From Deferribacterales bacterium (GTDB taxonomy: Bacteria; Chrysiogenota; Deferribacteres; Deferribacterales; JAISNW01), in assembly GCA_025997275.1 (NCBI GenBank), contig BNUJ01000015.1, positions 1 to 20,733 on the forward strand: DNA of 20,733 bases, read 5' to 3'. Below are positions 8,577-14,242 of the stretch, one piece after another. How positions within the stretch are numbered: the stretch's first letter is position 1; each line of letters starts with the position of its first letter. The translations under genes and the position numbers were made by a program. The notes under the pieces were generated by a model. The model was not told the origin of the DNA. It worked only from the letters and a program-made list of their open reading frames with translations, and did not search any database.

Positions 8577-8606
8577 TTGACTTGCTGTTTATAATTGTGC
8601 TATAAG
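8577..8606 (+). promoter_or_regulatory. Promoter of the bro gene, possibly leaderless
   Basis: TTGACT (8577-8582) and TATAAG (8601-8606) are 18 bases apart. The -10 ends seven bases before the ATG at 8614, so transcription would begin at or within a base of the start codon. The only ribosome-site candidate, AAGG at 8604-8607, overlaps the -10 box. The 8534-8576 stretch before it is AT-rich and holds nothing I recognise. Confidence 0.5.
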
Positions 8607-8613
8607 GTATCTA

Positions 8614-9450
8614 ATGAATCAGCCCACATCAATAAAACTCTTCGAAGATAAAAATATCCGCACCCTTTGGGATGAGGAGAAAGAAAAATGGTATTTTTCC
8701 ATACATGATGTGATTGCCATTCTAACTAGTCAACCAGATTATCAAAAAGTTAGAAATTATTGGAAATGGTTGCGAAACAAGTTACGACAGGAAGGAAGTG
8801 AGTTGGGTAGCAATACTACCCAACTGAAAATGCGAGCGTTGGATGGGAAATTTTATAACACTGATGTCGCAGATACTGAACAGATTTTGCGTCTTGTTCA
8901 AACAATTCCGAGTCCAAAGGCGGAACCGTTCAAGTTATGGCTTGCTCGCATTGGCTCCGAGCACATAGACGAGCTAGTTGACCCTGAACTCGCTATCAAT
9001 CGTGCATTGGAAACTTATGCCAAAAAAGGATACTCACTTGAATGGATAAATCAAAGGTTAAAAACGATTGAAGTCCGAAAATCTATGACTGACGAATGGG
9101 ACAAGAGCGGAATCAAAAAAGGTCAAGAATATGCAATTCTTACCGATGAAATTTATAAAACTTGGGCAGGGATAAATGCCCGCAGCTATAAGAGACTAAA
9201 AGGATTGACTAAGGAAAATCTTCGCGACAATATGACGAACCTTGAACTAATTTTGAACATGCTGGCTGAAGCTTCCACAACGGAAATTGCACAAAAACAA
9301 TCCCCTAAAGGGTTATCTGAAAATATAAAAGTTGCACAGCAAGGTGGTGCGGTCGCACATGAAGCTCGTAAAAAATTGGAAAGCACAACTGGTCATTCAA
9401 TTGTTACTGGCAAAAATGTCAAAGACTTGAAACTTGTCAACAATAAATAA
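8614..9450 (+). CDS. Bro-N domain / DinD-like antirepressor-family protein
   Basis: This 278-residue protein belongs to the phage-antirepressor-like Bro family. The N-terminal domain (about residues 6-105) begins IKLFEDKNIRTLWDEEKEKW and YFSIHDVIAILT, continues YWKWLRNKLRQEG and ends near DTEQILRLVQTIPSPKAEPF; it resembles the DNA-binding Bro-N fold. The C-terminal region (about 215-265; TTEIAQKQSPKGLSENIKVA then QQGGAVAHEARKKLES) resembles the C-terminus of DNA-damage-inducible DinD-type proteins. Such genes are common as orphans in mobile or accessory regions; their cellular role is unclear, and I do not assign one. The gene is convergent with the glycosyltransferase (ten bases between stops), is bracketed by glycosyltransferase tail copies and has a relic of itself at 8387. 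AT-rich composition differs somewhat from the flagellar genes, consistent with transfer. Confidence 0.85.
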   Translation: MNQPTSIKLFEDKNIRTLWDEEKEKWYFSIHDVIAILTSQPDYQKVRNYWKWLRNKLRQEGSELGSNTTQLKMRALDGKFYNTDVADTEQILRLVQTIPSPKAEPFKLWLARIGSEHIDELVDPELAINRALETYAKKGYSLEWINQRLKTIEVRKSMTDEWDKSGIKKGQEYAILTDEIYKTWAGINARSYKRLKGLTKENLRDNMTNLELILNMLAEASTTEIAQKQSPKGLSENIKVAQQGGAVAHEARKKLESTTGHSIVTGKNVKDLKLVNNK

Positions 9451-9459
9451 ATTGTCCTC

Positions 9460-9569
9460 GCTATCTCCCCTTTACTGTAAGCACGGGTAGCACGCCGAAC
9501 AGGTAATATTTGAGCTTGCTGGGAAATGCCTTTTTGGTTAGCAGGGTGAGCACTGAAAACAATTTATAT
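9460..9569 (-). repeat. Direct repeat, intact copy (glycosyltransferase 3' end)
   Basis: This is the partner of 8424-8533: 110 bases with two mismatches. It holds the last 35 codons and stop of the intact glycosyltransferase. The repeat pair flanks the bro gene exactly: bro ends nine bases before this copy. Homologous recombination between the copies would delete bro together with its promoter. Confidence 0.9.
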
Positions 9570-10342
9570 TTTGTGATGAGCGGTACCGGCTTGGCTGGTG
9601 TTGGAATTACAAAATTGTATTTTTTCTGTAGGGCGACAAGCTTTTCAAAGCGGAGCGCGCGCTCTCTCGTCCGTCTGATTTGCGCCTGCTCGTTATTTGC
9701 ATTGACTAGCGAACCCTCTGTCTTTCTATAATAGTATAATACATGCGGACAAACGGCAATTTTGTTGGCAAGAACAGTCGCTTCCCAGTTCAGCACCATA
9801 TCGTCTGATTGCGACAGAGCAGTATCAAAATGCAGGTTGTTGTCCTTAAGGAACGAGAGCTTAAATAGTGACGTCCACACGGGCATTAGATACATTTTTA
9901 TCTTGTCGTCTAGTGTTTTTGCTATATATGAGTGGTCATATTTTAACCAGCTATAGCCCGCACTCTCATCATAAAGCCCTGAACGCGTGATGTCCGCATC
10001 TGTTGCAATAGCTGTGCTGAGCATCTTTTCGTAGTAGTCTAAGTCGTAGAGATAGTCGTCTGCATCCCTAAAATGGATATACCCCCCCGTGAGGTTAACA
10101 CTATTTAGTCCATTGTTGCGGGCGGTTGCCACACCAGAATTGCTTTGATTTATCAGTCTAATTCGCGAATCTCTGGCGATATATTGTTCCACAATCTCCG
10201 CACTATTATCTGCAGAGCCGTCGTTCACCACTATAATTTCAATATCTTCATGGGTTTGATAGATAATGCTCTCTAAGCATTGCGCAATATAGCGTCCCGC
10301 ATTATACATCGGGATTATCACGGAAATTTTACTAGATAACAT
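9461..10342 (-). CDS. GT2-family glycosyltransferase
   Basis: The 293-residue product is a family 2 (GT-A fold) transferase that would move a sugar from a nucleotide donor to a glycan or protein acceptor at the cytoplasmic face. It shows the N-terminal ISVIIPMYNAGRYIAQCLES pattern, VVNDGSADNS (residues 38-47), NSGVATARNNGL and a DADD metal-binding motif at 93-96, with SQSDDMVLNWE near residue 178 in the position of the catalytic acid region. There is no membrane segment; the C-terminus is basic and amphipathic. Substrate cannot be read. The ATG at 10342 lacks a ribosome site and lies six bases after a TATAAT box. Codons 86-87 form a G7 run (10082-10088). Position beside the flagellar operon and an FkbM gene suggests flagellin or surface glycan modification (inference). 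Both its ends are duplicated nearby. Confidence 0.9.
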   Translation of the reverse strand: MLSSKISVIIPMYNAGRYIAQCLESIIYQTHEDIEIIVVNDGSADNSAEIVEQYIARDSRIRLINQSNSGVATARNNGLNSVNLTGGYIHFRDADDYLYDLDYYEKMLSTAIATDADITRSGLYDESAGYSWLKYDHSYIAKTLDDKIKMYLMPVWTSLFKLSFLKDNNLHFDTALSQSDDMVLNWEATVLANKIAVCPHVLYYYRKTEGSLVNANNEQAQIRRTRERALRFEKLVALQKKYNFVIPTPAKPVPLITKYKLFSVLTLLTKKAFPSKLKYYLFGVLPVLTVKGR

Positions 10343-10376
10343 CTTGCTATTATATCACACTTAATGAAAAGAGCAA
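10336..10376 (-). repeat. Direct repeat: promoter and start of the glycosyltransferase
   Basis: These 41 bases repeat at 11529-11569 with two mismatches, offset 1193 bases. The unit covers the -35, the -10, the ATG and the next codon. The two copies bracket the fic gene, just as the tail copies bracket bro. Confidence 0.88.
10349..10376 (-). promoter_or_regulatory. Glycosyltransferase promoter, apparently leaderless
   Basis: On the minus strand TTGCTC (10371-10376), a 16-base spacer and a perfect TATAAT (10349-10354) precede the ATG at 10342 by only six bases. The expected transcription start falls at the start codon, and no Shine-Dalgarno sequence lies within the short space. The same promoter is kept in the relic at 11542-11569. 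Confidence 0.65.
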
Positions 10377-10382
10377 ACGTTG

Positions 10383-11411
10383 CTATCCATTCACCGAATA
10401 CCTTGACCCTCTGCCCACGCCAAATTGTTGCAATGCTCCCTCGCTCTTTAGTTCAGCGAGGATTTTTTTGACAAGTGAGCTGCTTATGCTGGGCAATTTT
10501 TGTGACACCTCTGCAAGCGTGAAACTACCCGTCATAGATAAAACATTCCTACGTATTAGCTCACTTTTGGGAGACTTTACGTCCTGCTCCTTTACGCTGT
10601 CGTCAAATGCTTTATAGGCATCTTTTAGTATAGAAAGGAAAAACCCCCACCACTCCGTTATGCTATTTGCTCCGTCGTGCCAACCCTGCGAGCATAGCCG
10701 TAGCGTCTCGTAATATTCCTCTTTGCGCTCCTCTACAAGCCGTTCTAGGCTGATGTAGCGGCTAGCAATGAACCCCTCTTTTAATAGAAGTGCAGTGGTC
10801 AGCAGTCGCGACACACGTCCATTACCGTCTAAAAATGGGTGAACGCATAGGAAGTCAAATATAAATGTAGCCACTTTCAATAACGGTGGCAGTTTTGACT
10901 CTTGGTATGCGCTGACAAGTCGGCTTGTTAGTGCTGGCGTGTCGCTAGAGGATGCAGGGGTGAACCGAACATGTCTGCTACCGTCAGGTAAAATCTCTAT
11001 AATGTCATTGTTGGTGGTCTTGAAACTGCCCGCATGCCCGCTGTTAGCACAGCACATAGAATGTAAAGTTAAGATAAAATTAGTATTTAAGACTATATCA
11101 TCAGACGTATATATGAAGTTTAGTGCTTTCTTATAGCCTAGCAGTTCTAAATCGGGACGTTCAATAGGTTTAATATCGCCGTTCAATAGCGACACTAGCC
11201 GTGCTGGGGACGTAGATATTCCCTCTATCCTGTTTGATGACTCCACGCTCTGCACGATTGCCTGCTCTAATAAAGCATTTAAGACTTCAGGCAGTTGATT
11301 AGTGTATAGCTCTTGTCTGCCACGCCCTTCCATGCACCGCCCAAGCAGCCAGCCAGTGCCAAGCGGAATGGACGAGTTTTCAATATCAGTTCGTTCTATG
11401 TTTAACTGCAT
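10383..11411 (-). CDS. Class II Fic-domain AMP-transferase with C-terminal winged helix
   Basis: Fic enzymes usually transfer AMP from ATP to a hydroxyl side chain of a target protein. The 342-residue product has the complete active-site motif HPFLDGNGRVSR (residues 191-202), with the catalytic His 191 and the phosphate-binding loop intact. The N-terminal inhibitory helix motif S-x-x-x-E-G is present as SNRIEG (59-64), so this is a self-inhibited class II enzyme and needs no separate antitoxin. Residues about 280-340 (LIRRNVLSMTGSFTLAEVSQ and LVKKILAELKSEGALQ) form a likely winged helix-turn-helix, common in such stand-alone Fic proteins. Target unknown. No clear ribosome site precedes the ATG at 11411. 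The gene lies between two copies of the glycosyltransferase promoter, and the upstream copy may drive it. Confidence 0.93.
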   Translation of the reverse strand: MQLNIERTDIENSSIPLGTGWLLGRCMEGRGRQELYTNQLPEVLNALLEQAIVQSVESSNRIEGISTSPARLVSLLNGDIKPIERPDLELLGYKKALNFIYTSDDIVLNTNFILTLHSMCCANSGHAGSFKTTNNDIIEILPDGSRHVRFTPASSSDTPALTSRLVSAYQESKLPPLLKVATFIFDFLCVHPFLDGNGRVSRLLTTALLLKEGFIASRYISLERLVEERKEEYYETLRLCSQGWHDGANSITEWWGFFLSILKDAYKAFDDSVKEQDVKSPKSELIRRNVLSMTGSFTLAEVSQKLPSISSSLVKKILAELKSEGALQQFGVGRGSRYSVNG

Positions 11412-11528
11412 AACTTCTAGCTTTTATCCAATTATTATCTTATTGACAAAATAGTGGCTAATTGACATTAAGCACACACTATCGGCGTATTCAATTTTCC
11501 ACCTGTCCCAGTCGGTGGTGTTAGCTCT

Positions 11529-11569
11529 ATAACATTTTGCTATTATATCACACGTAATGAAAAGAGCAA
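11529..11569 (-). pseudogene. Relic 5' end of a second glycosyltransferase gene, promoter retained
   Basis: This copy of 10336-10376 keeps the TTGCTC (11564-11569), 16 bases, TATAAT (11542-11547) promoter and an ATG-TTA, but the third codon is TAG and no glycosyltransferase sequence follows. The promoter still points towards fic, whose ATG lies 124 bases beyond the expected start. It may therefore have become the fic promoter. The rest of 11412-11528 holds two TTGACA hexamers (11443 and 11462, plus strand) with no convincing -10 partner. Confidence 0.8.
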
Positions 11570-11602
11570 CTGGCTGCGAGGATTATTTTACGCAAAATTT
11601 AA

Positions 11603-11631
11603 TTGACAAATCTTAAACAACTTTTTACACT
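11603..11631 (+). promoter_or_regulatory. Promoter of the upstream ORF / FkbM unit
   Basis: A perfect TTGACA (11603-11608) is followed after 17 bases by TACACT (11626-11631), four of six matches. The predicted start near 11638 gives a 20-base leader to the ATG at 11659, with a TTGGAGG ribosome site at 11647-11653. The strongest initiation signals of this transcript therefore belong to the short upstream ORF, not to the methyltransferase. Confidence 0.65.
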
Positions 11632-11658
11632 ATTACGTTCGCTTATTTGGAGGTAGTT

Positions 11659-11724
11659 ATGAAGGTTGGAACACACACACACACACACAGCAAAAATAAT
11701 GCCATATCTGAGGCACAGTTATGA
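11659..11724 (+). CDS. 21-codon upstream ORF containing an AC microsatellite
   Basis: An excellent GGAGG ribosome site lies five bases before the ATG. The peptide begins MKVG, runs through Thr-His repeats (THTHTH) encoded by the AC tract, and ends NNAISEAQL. Its TGA stop overlaps the FkbM ATG as ATGA, an arrangement typical of translational coupling. One repeat unit fewer would stop the frame at 11697, well before FkbM; one unit more would carry it to a stop at 11731, 11 bases into FkbM. No frame fuses with FkbM. I know no homologue. It may be a regulatory leader and not a functional peptide. Confidence 0.55.
   Translation: MKVGTHTHTHSKNNAISEAQL
11671..11688 (+). repeat. (AC)9 microsatellite
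   Basis: Nine perfect AC units lie within the first codons of the short upstream ORF. It is the only dinucleotide tract of this length in the window. Dinucleotide tracts like this are known substrates for replication slippage and phase variation in surface-modification genes. Confidence 0.95.
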
Positions 11725-12668
11725 TAAATAAGCTGTGCCGCGCAATCTACAGGCTAAATCCAATATACAAGATGGTTGAGAAGCAGACAGGGGAACTCTC
11801 AGAAATAAAGACGTGGTTGATGAAGTTATGCGCTGGCAGGGACTGCCCCTACAAAGTCAAAGAAACGACTACAACTCCACTCAAAAAACTGCGTCACTTA
11901 ATATACCGATTGAGTCCAACTTACAGGCTGGCAGAGAAACAGGCAAAGGAAATGTCTGATATAAAGCTATGGTTGATGACGCTATGCGCCGAAAAAGACC
12001 AACTCTGTGAAGTTGAAATTGGTGGTATTAAGCTTAAACTTTACGATATGCTTTCGTCTGGAACAGCATACATAGCCACTCGTGAGATGAACTCACATGG
12101 AGCTGCACACAACGTGTTAAATATGAATTTTAAGGATGGAGATTGCATTATAGATATAGGTGCAAATATTGGTGCTGTTTCAATTTATCTTGCTAAAAAA
12201 TACCCAAACATTAAGATTTATGCTTATGAACCCGTTAAGCAAAACTACAGCAATCTGATTAAAAATATCAGAGCAAACAACATCCCCGACGGCGTGATTA
12301 GTGCATTCAATTTAGCCGTCACAAAGGACGGAAGAAACGTGCATATTTACACCCTGCCAAGCTCTGGCACCGCTAGTATGACCTTATCCAATGGTGCTGC
12401 CGTTATCCCCTCAAACGAGAACTCGGGCGAAAACGTATCGTCTGTTTCGCTAGACAAAATCTTTGAGGAAAACAATATTCAGAAATGCGCCCTGTTAAAG
12501 ATTGACTGCGAAGGGGCTGAATATGAAATTCTACATAACACCAAGCAAGAGTATTTGCGCAGAGTTGCCTGCCTAGTAGGAGAAACTCACTCGTTTGCTG
12601 GTGATGCTGAAACTCTTGTAAAATATTGCAATAACCTCATACCTATATGCCACTGGGATAGAGCATAG
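11721..12668 (+). CDS. FkbM-family methyltransferase with duplicated N-terminal module
   Basis: This is a SAM-dependent O-methyltransferase of 315 residues. Motif I is IDIGANIGAVSIYLA (about 144-158), followed by YAYEP (167-171) at the ribose-binding acid, and the FkbM signature KIDCEGAEYEIL at 260-271. FkbM enzymes often methylate sugars of surface glycans or natural products. The N-terminus carries a tandem module: residues 4-46 (IYRLNPIYKMVEKQ...IKTWLMKLCA) and 56-98 (IYRLSPTYRLAEKQ...IKLWLMTLCA), role unknown. The catalytic part begins near residue 100. The ATG at 11721 overlaps the upstream ORF stop and has a modest GAGG seven bases before it. It is convergent with the membrane-protein gene, six bases between stops. 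A role in flagellar or surface glycan decoration is inferred from its neighbours. Confidence 0.9.
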   Translation: MINKLCRAIYRLNPIYKMVEKQTGELSEIKTWLMKLCAGRDCPYKVKETTTTPLKKLRHLIYRLSPTYRLAEKQAKEMSDIKLWLMTLCAEKDQLCEVEIGGIKLKLYDMLSSGTAYIATREMNSHGAAHNVLNMNFKDGDCIIDIGANIGAVSIYLAKKYPNIKIYAYEPVKQNYSNLIKNIRANNIPDGVISAFNLAVTKDGRNVHIYTLPSSGTASMTLSNGAAVIPSNENSGENVSSVSLDKIFEENNIQKCALLKIDCEGAEYEILHNTKQEYLRRVACLVGETHSFAGDAETLVKYCNNLIPICHWDRA

Positions 12669-12674
12669 CAGACA

Positions 12675-12851
12675 TTAAAACCTCCTCACCATGCACCACG
12701 CTCCATATATGATTGCCACCAGCCCCGGTAACGACAGGCAGAACAATACCAATGTCCAGAGCGAATTCACATTGTAAGTGTATAGCAGAAAAAATGCCAC
12801 ACCAGCAACGACTATCGCTACTATGCGCTCTAAAAGCACCCTGTTAAGCAA
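12675..12851 (-). CDS. Small membrane protein, two TM segments
   Basis: This last gene of the activase operon encodes about 58 residues. Two hydrophobic helices are visible: IVAIVVAGVAFFLLYTYNV and LWTLVLFCLSLPGLVAIIYG, ending in a basic MVRRF, so a hairpin in the inner membrane is likely. I recognise no family. I place the start at the TTG at 12851 because GGAGG lies six bases before it, inside the last codons of the MFS gene; the frame opens at a TTG at 12857, which would touch the ribosome site. It overlaps the MFS gene by eight bases, so it may be co-translated with the transporter and could be a small partner of it (inference). Confidence 0.65.
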   Translation of the reverse strand: MLNRVLLERIVAIVVAGVAFFLLYTYNVNSLWTLVLFCLSLPGLVAIIYGAWCMVRRF

Positions 12852-14055
12852 CAGCAACCTCCTGCCGCGCGGCTAGACGCACCTGCGCTTTTGCCTTTTC
12901 TCTATCTATCAGTTGTGCAAAGGTCAGGTTCGTTGCAGCTATCGCTAAACCCGCAAAGAACGCTATCTTATAGTTCACAAGCCAGAGCATTCCGCCAATT
13001 ATCGGTATTGACACCGCCGCAATGTGCATAATCCCAAACCCCATTGCCGTGCCAGTTGCAATATCCTCTGGATAGGCAATCTTCTGAAAAAACGTGCGCT
13101 CAGCTATCTGCATATTCATACAAAATTGGTCTAGCACATACGCCGCCGCCGCAACAGCCGGTATAGTATTAAACGCATATAGACTGAATATAATAATCGC
13201 AGATGAATATTCAAATGTCATAATCTTGCGCTCGCCAAACATTCCAACTAGCCTGCCGATTAGCGGGTTCATTACAAAGTTGATGATATTATTCAGCAGA
13301 AACAACGCCACAATCTGCACCGCACTGAAATGAAACCTGCTGACCAATAGATACGTAGCGAATGAAAAATATATCTGCCGTCTGCCACCAGCTAACCCAG
13401 TCAGCAGGTAATATAGCCAATACTCACGCTTAAACCGTATCTTGCGCGTCTGGATGGGCAAATCCGTGCGGGCAGGTCTCAAAAACAGGCATACAAGCCC
13501 GATTATAATAGTGCCACTACCTATTATCATTAAAAGCCGTTTATAGTTCATATACTCTGGAAATATCGTCAATAAAATTAGCACTAGCACCGCTACCGAT
13601 ATGCTGGACGTTGCGGCTAGCCCCCTGAGCGAGCCTAGCACGAGCGGAGCGGACTTCTGCCCGAAATATTGCAACACCATAGACTGACTCAACGTATCGT
13701 AAAAGTGAAACCCGCACGACATAATAAAAGCAGTGATTAAAATGCCGTGAAAATACGGGAAGAAACCTGTGAAAAAGACCCCTATTCCCAAACAAAAGAT
13801 GAATATATTAGCAAGCCGATATTCTCTAACAAACGCAAGCATTATCACCGCAAAAAAACATAGCAGACCGGGAATTTCCCGCACAGATTGCGTGATACCC
13901 ATTTGCAACCCGTTGAAATGCACATCCTCTACGGCAAAGTTTGTTATCAACATCTGCCAGCCTTGAAAACTCAGATAGCTGGCAAGCATCGTCAATGCTA
14001 GGAATACGAACATCCGCTGACTAGGTGGCTCAACCTCTTTTGGTATGATTTTCAT
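12844..14055 (-). CDS. MFS transporter
   Basis: The 403-residue product has about 12 hydrophobic segments, a cytoplasmic N-terminus, and a central loop near residue 200 (RPARTDLPIQTRKIRFKREY) dividing two six-helix halves, the usual major facilitator layout. Features include VREIPGLLCFFAVIMLAF in the first half, GSLRGLAATSS (a loop-type glycine motif) and NPLIGRLVGMFGERK in the second half, which matches the MFS loop motif G-x-L-x-x-x-x-G-x-[RK]-x. Substrate cannot be told. The ATG at 14055 follows GGAGGAGG by about nine bases and overlaps the Trm112-like gene by 26 bases. Co-transcription with the activase suggests it moves a substrate or product of that pathway (inference). Confidence 0.85.
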   Translation of the reverse strand: MKIIPKEVEPPSQRMFVFLALTMLASYLSFQGWQMLITNFAVEDVHFNGLQMGITQSVREIPGLLCFFAVIMLAFVREYRLANIFIFCLGIGVFFTGFFPYFHGILITAFIMSCGFHFYDTLSQSMVLQYFGQKSAPLVLGSLRGLAATSSISVAVLVLILLTIFPEYMNYKRLLMIIGSGTIIIGLVCLFLRPARTDLPIQTRKIRFKREYWLYYLLTGLAGGRRQIYFSFATYLLVSRFHFSAVQIVALFLLNNIINFVMNPLIGRLVGMFGERKIMTFEYSSAIIIFSLYAFNTIPAVAAAAYVLDQFCMNMQIAERTFFQKIAYPEDIATGTAMGFGIMHIAAVSIPIIGGMLWLVNYKIAFFAGLAIAATNLTFAQLIDREKAKAQVRLAARQEVAVA

Positions 14056-14242
14056 ACGGGACTGCCTCCTCCATTAAGAGCATTGGGATACCATCCCTCA
14101 CGGGATATACTAATCTACATTTACCACAAACAAGAACATCTTCGCTAGCATTTTTTTCGTAGCTCGTCAGCTCTAAAATTCCCCTGCAATTTGGACAGAC
14201 GAGCACGTCCAGCAGTCCGCTCATAACTACTTTATCAGGCAT
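14030..14242 (-). CDS. Trm112-like zinc-binding small protein
   Basis: This 70-residue protein has the Trm112/UPF0434 pattern: LLDVLVCPNCRGILEL, then VLVCGKCRLVYPVRDGIPML. Four cysteines in two CxxC pairs should bind zinc. In other organisms such proteins activate methyltransferases or lie beside lipid A genes; here the partner is unknown. The ATG at 14242 overlaps the activase stop by eight bases (ATGCCTGA). A second in-frame ATG at 14224 would give the more typical short N-terminus (MSGLLDVLVCP); neither has a clear ribosome site, so the start is uncertain. The overlaps on both sides imply a translationally coupled operon. Confidence 0.85.
   Translation of the reverse strand: MPDKVVMSGLLDVLVCPNCRGILELTSYEKNASEDVLVCGKCRLVYPVRDGIPMLLMEEAVPYENHTKRG

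Noticed and set aside
10372..10384. AGCAA-ACG-TTGCT inverted repeat between fic and the glycosyltransferase
   Set aside because: Too short for a terminator, no T run, and not kept in the second copy at 11564.
11443..11467. Two TTGACA hexamers on the plus strand, 19 bases apart
   Set aside because: Neither has a convincing -10 at suitable spacing; the TTGACA at 11603 explains FkbM transcription better.
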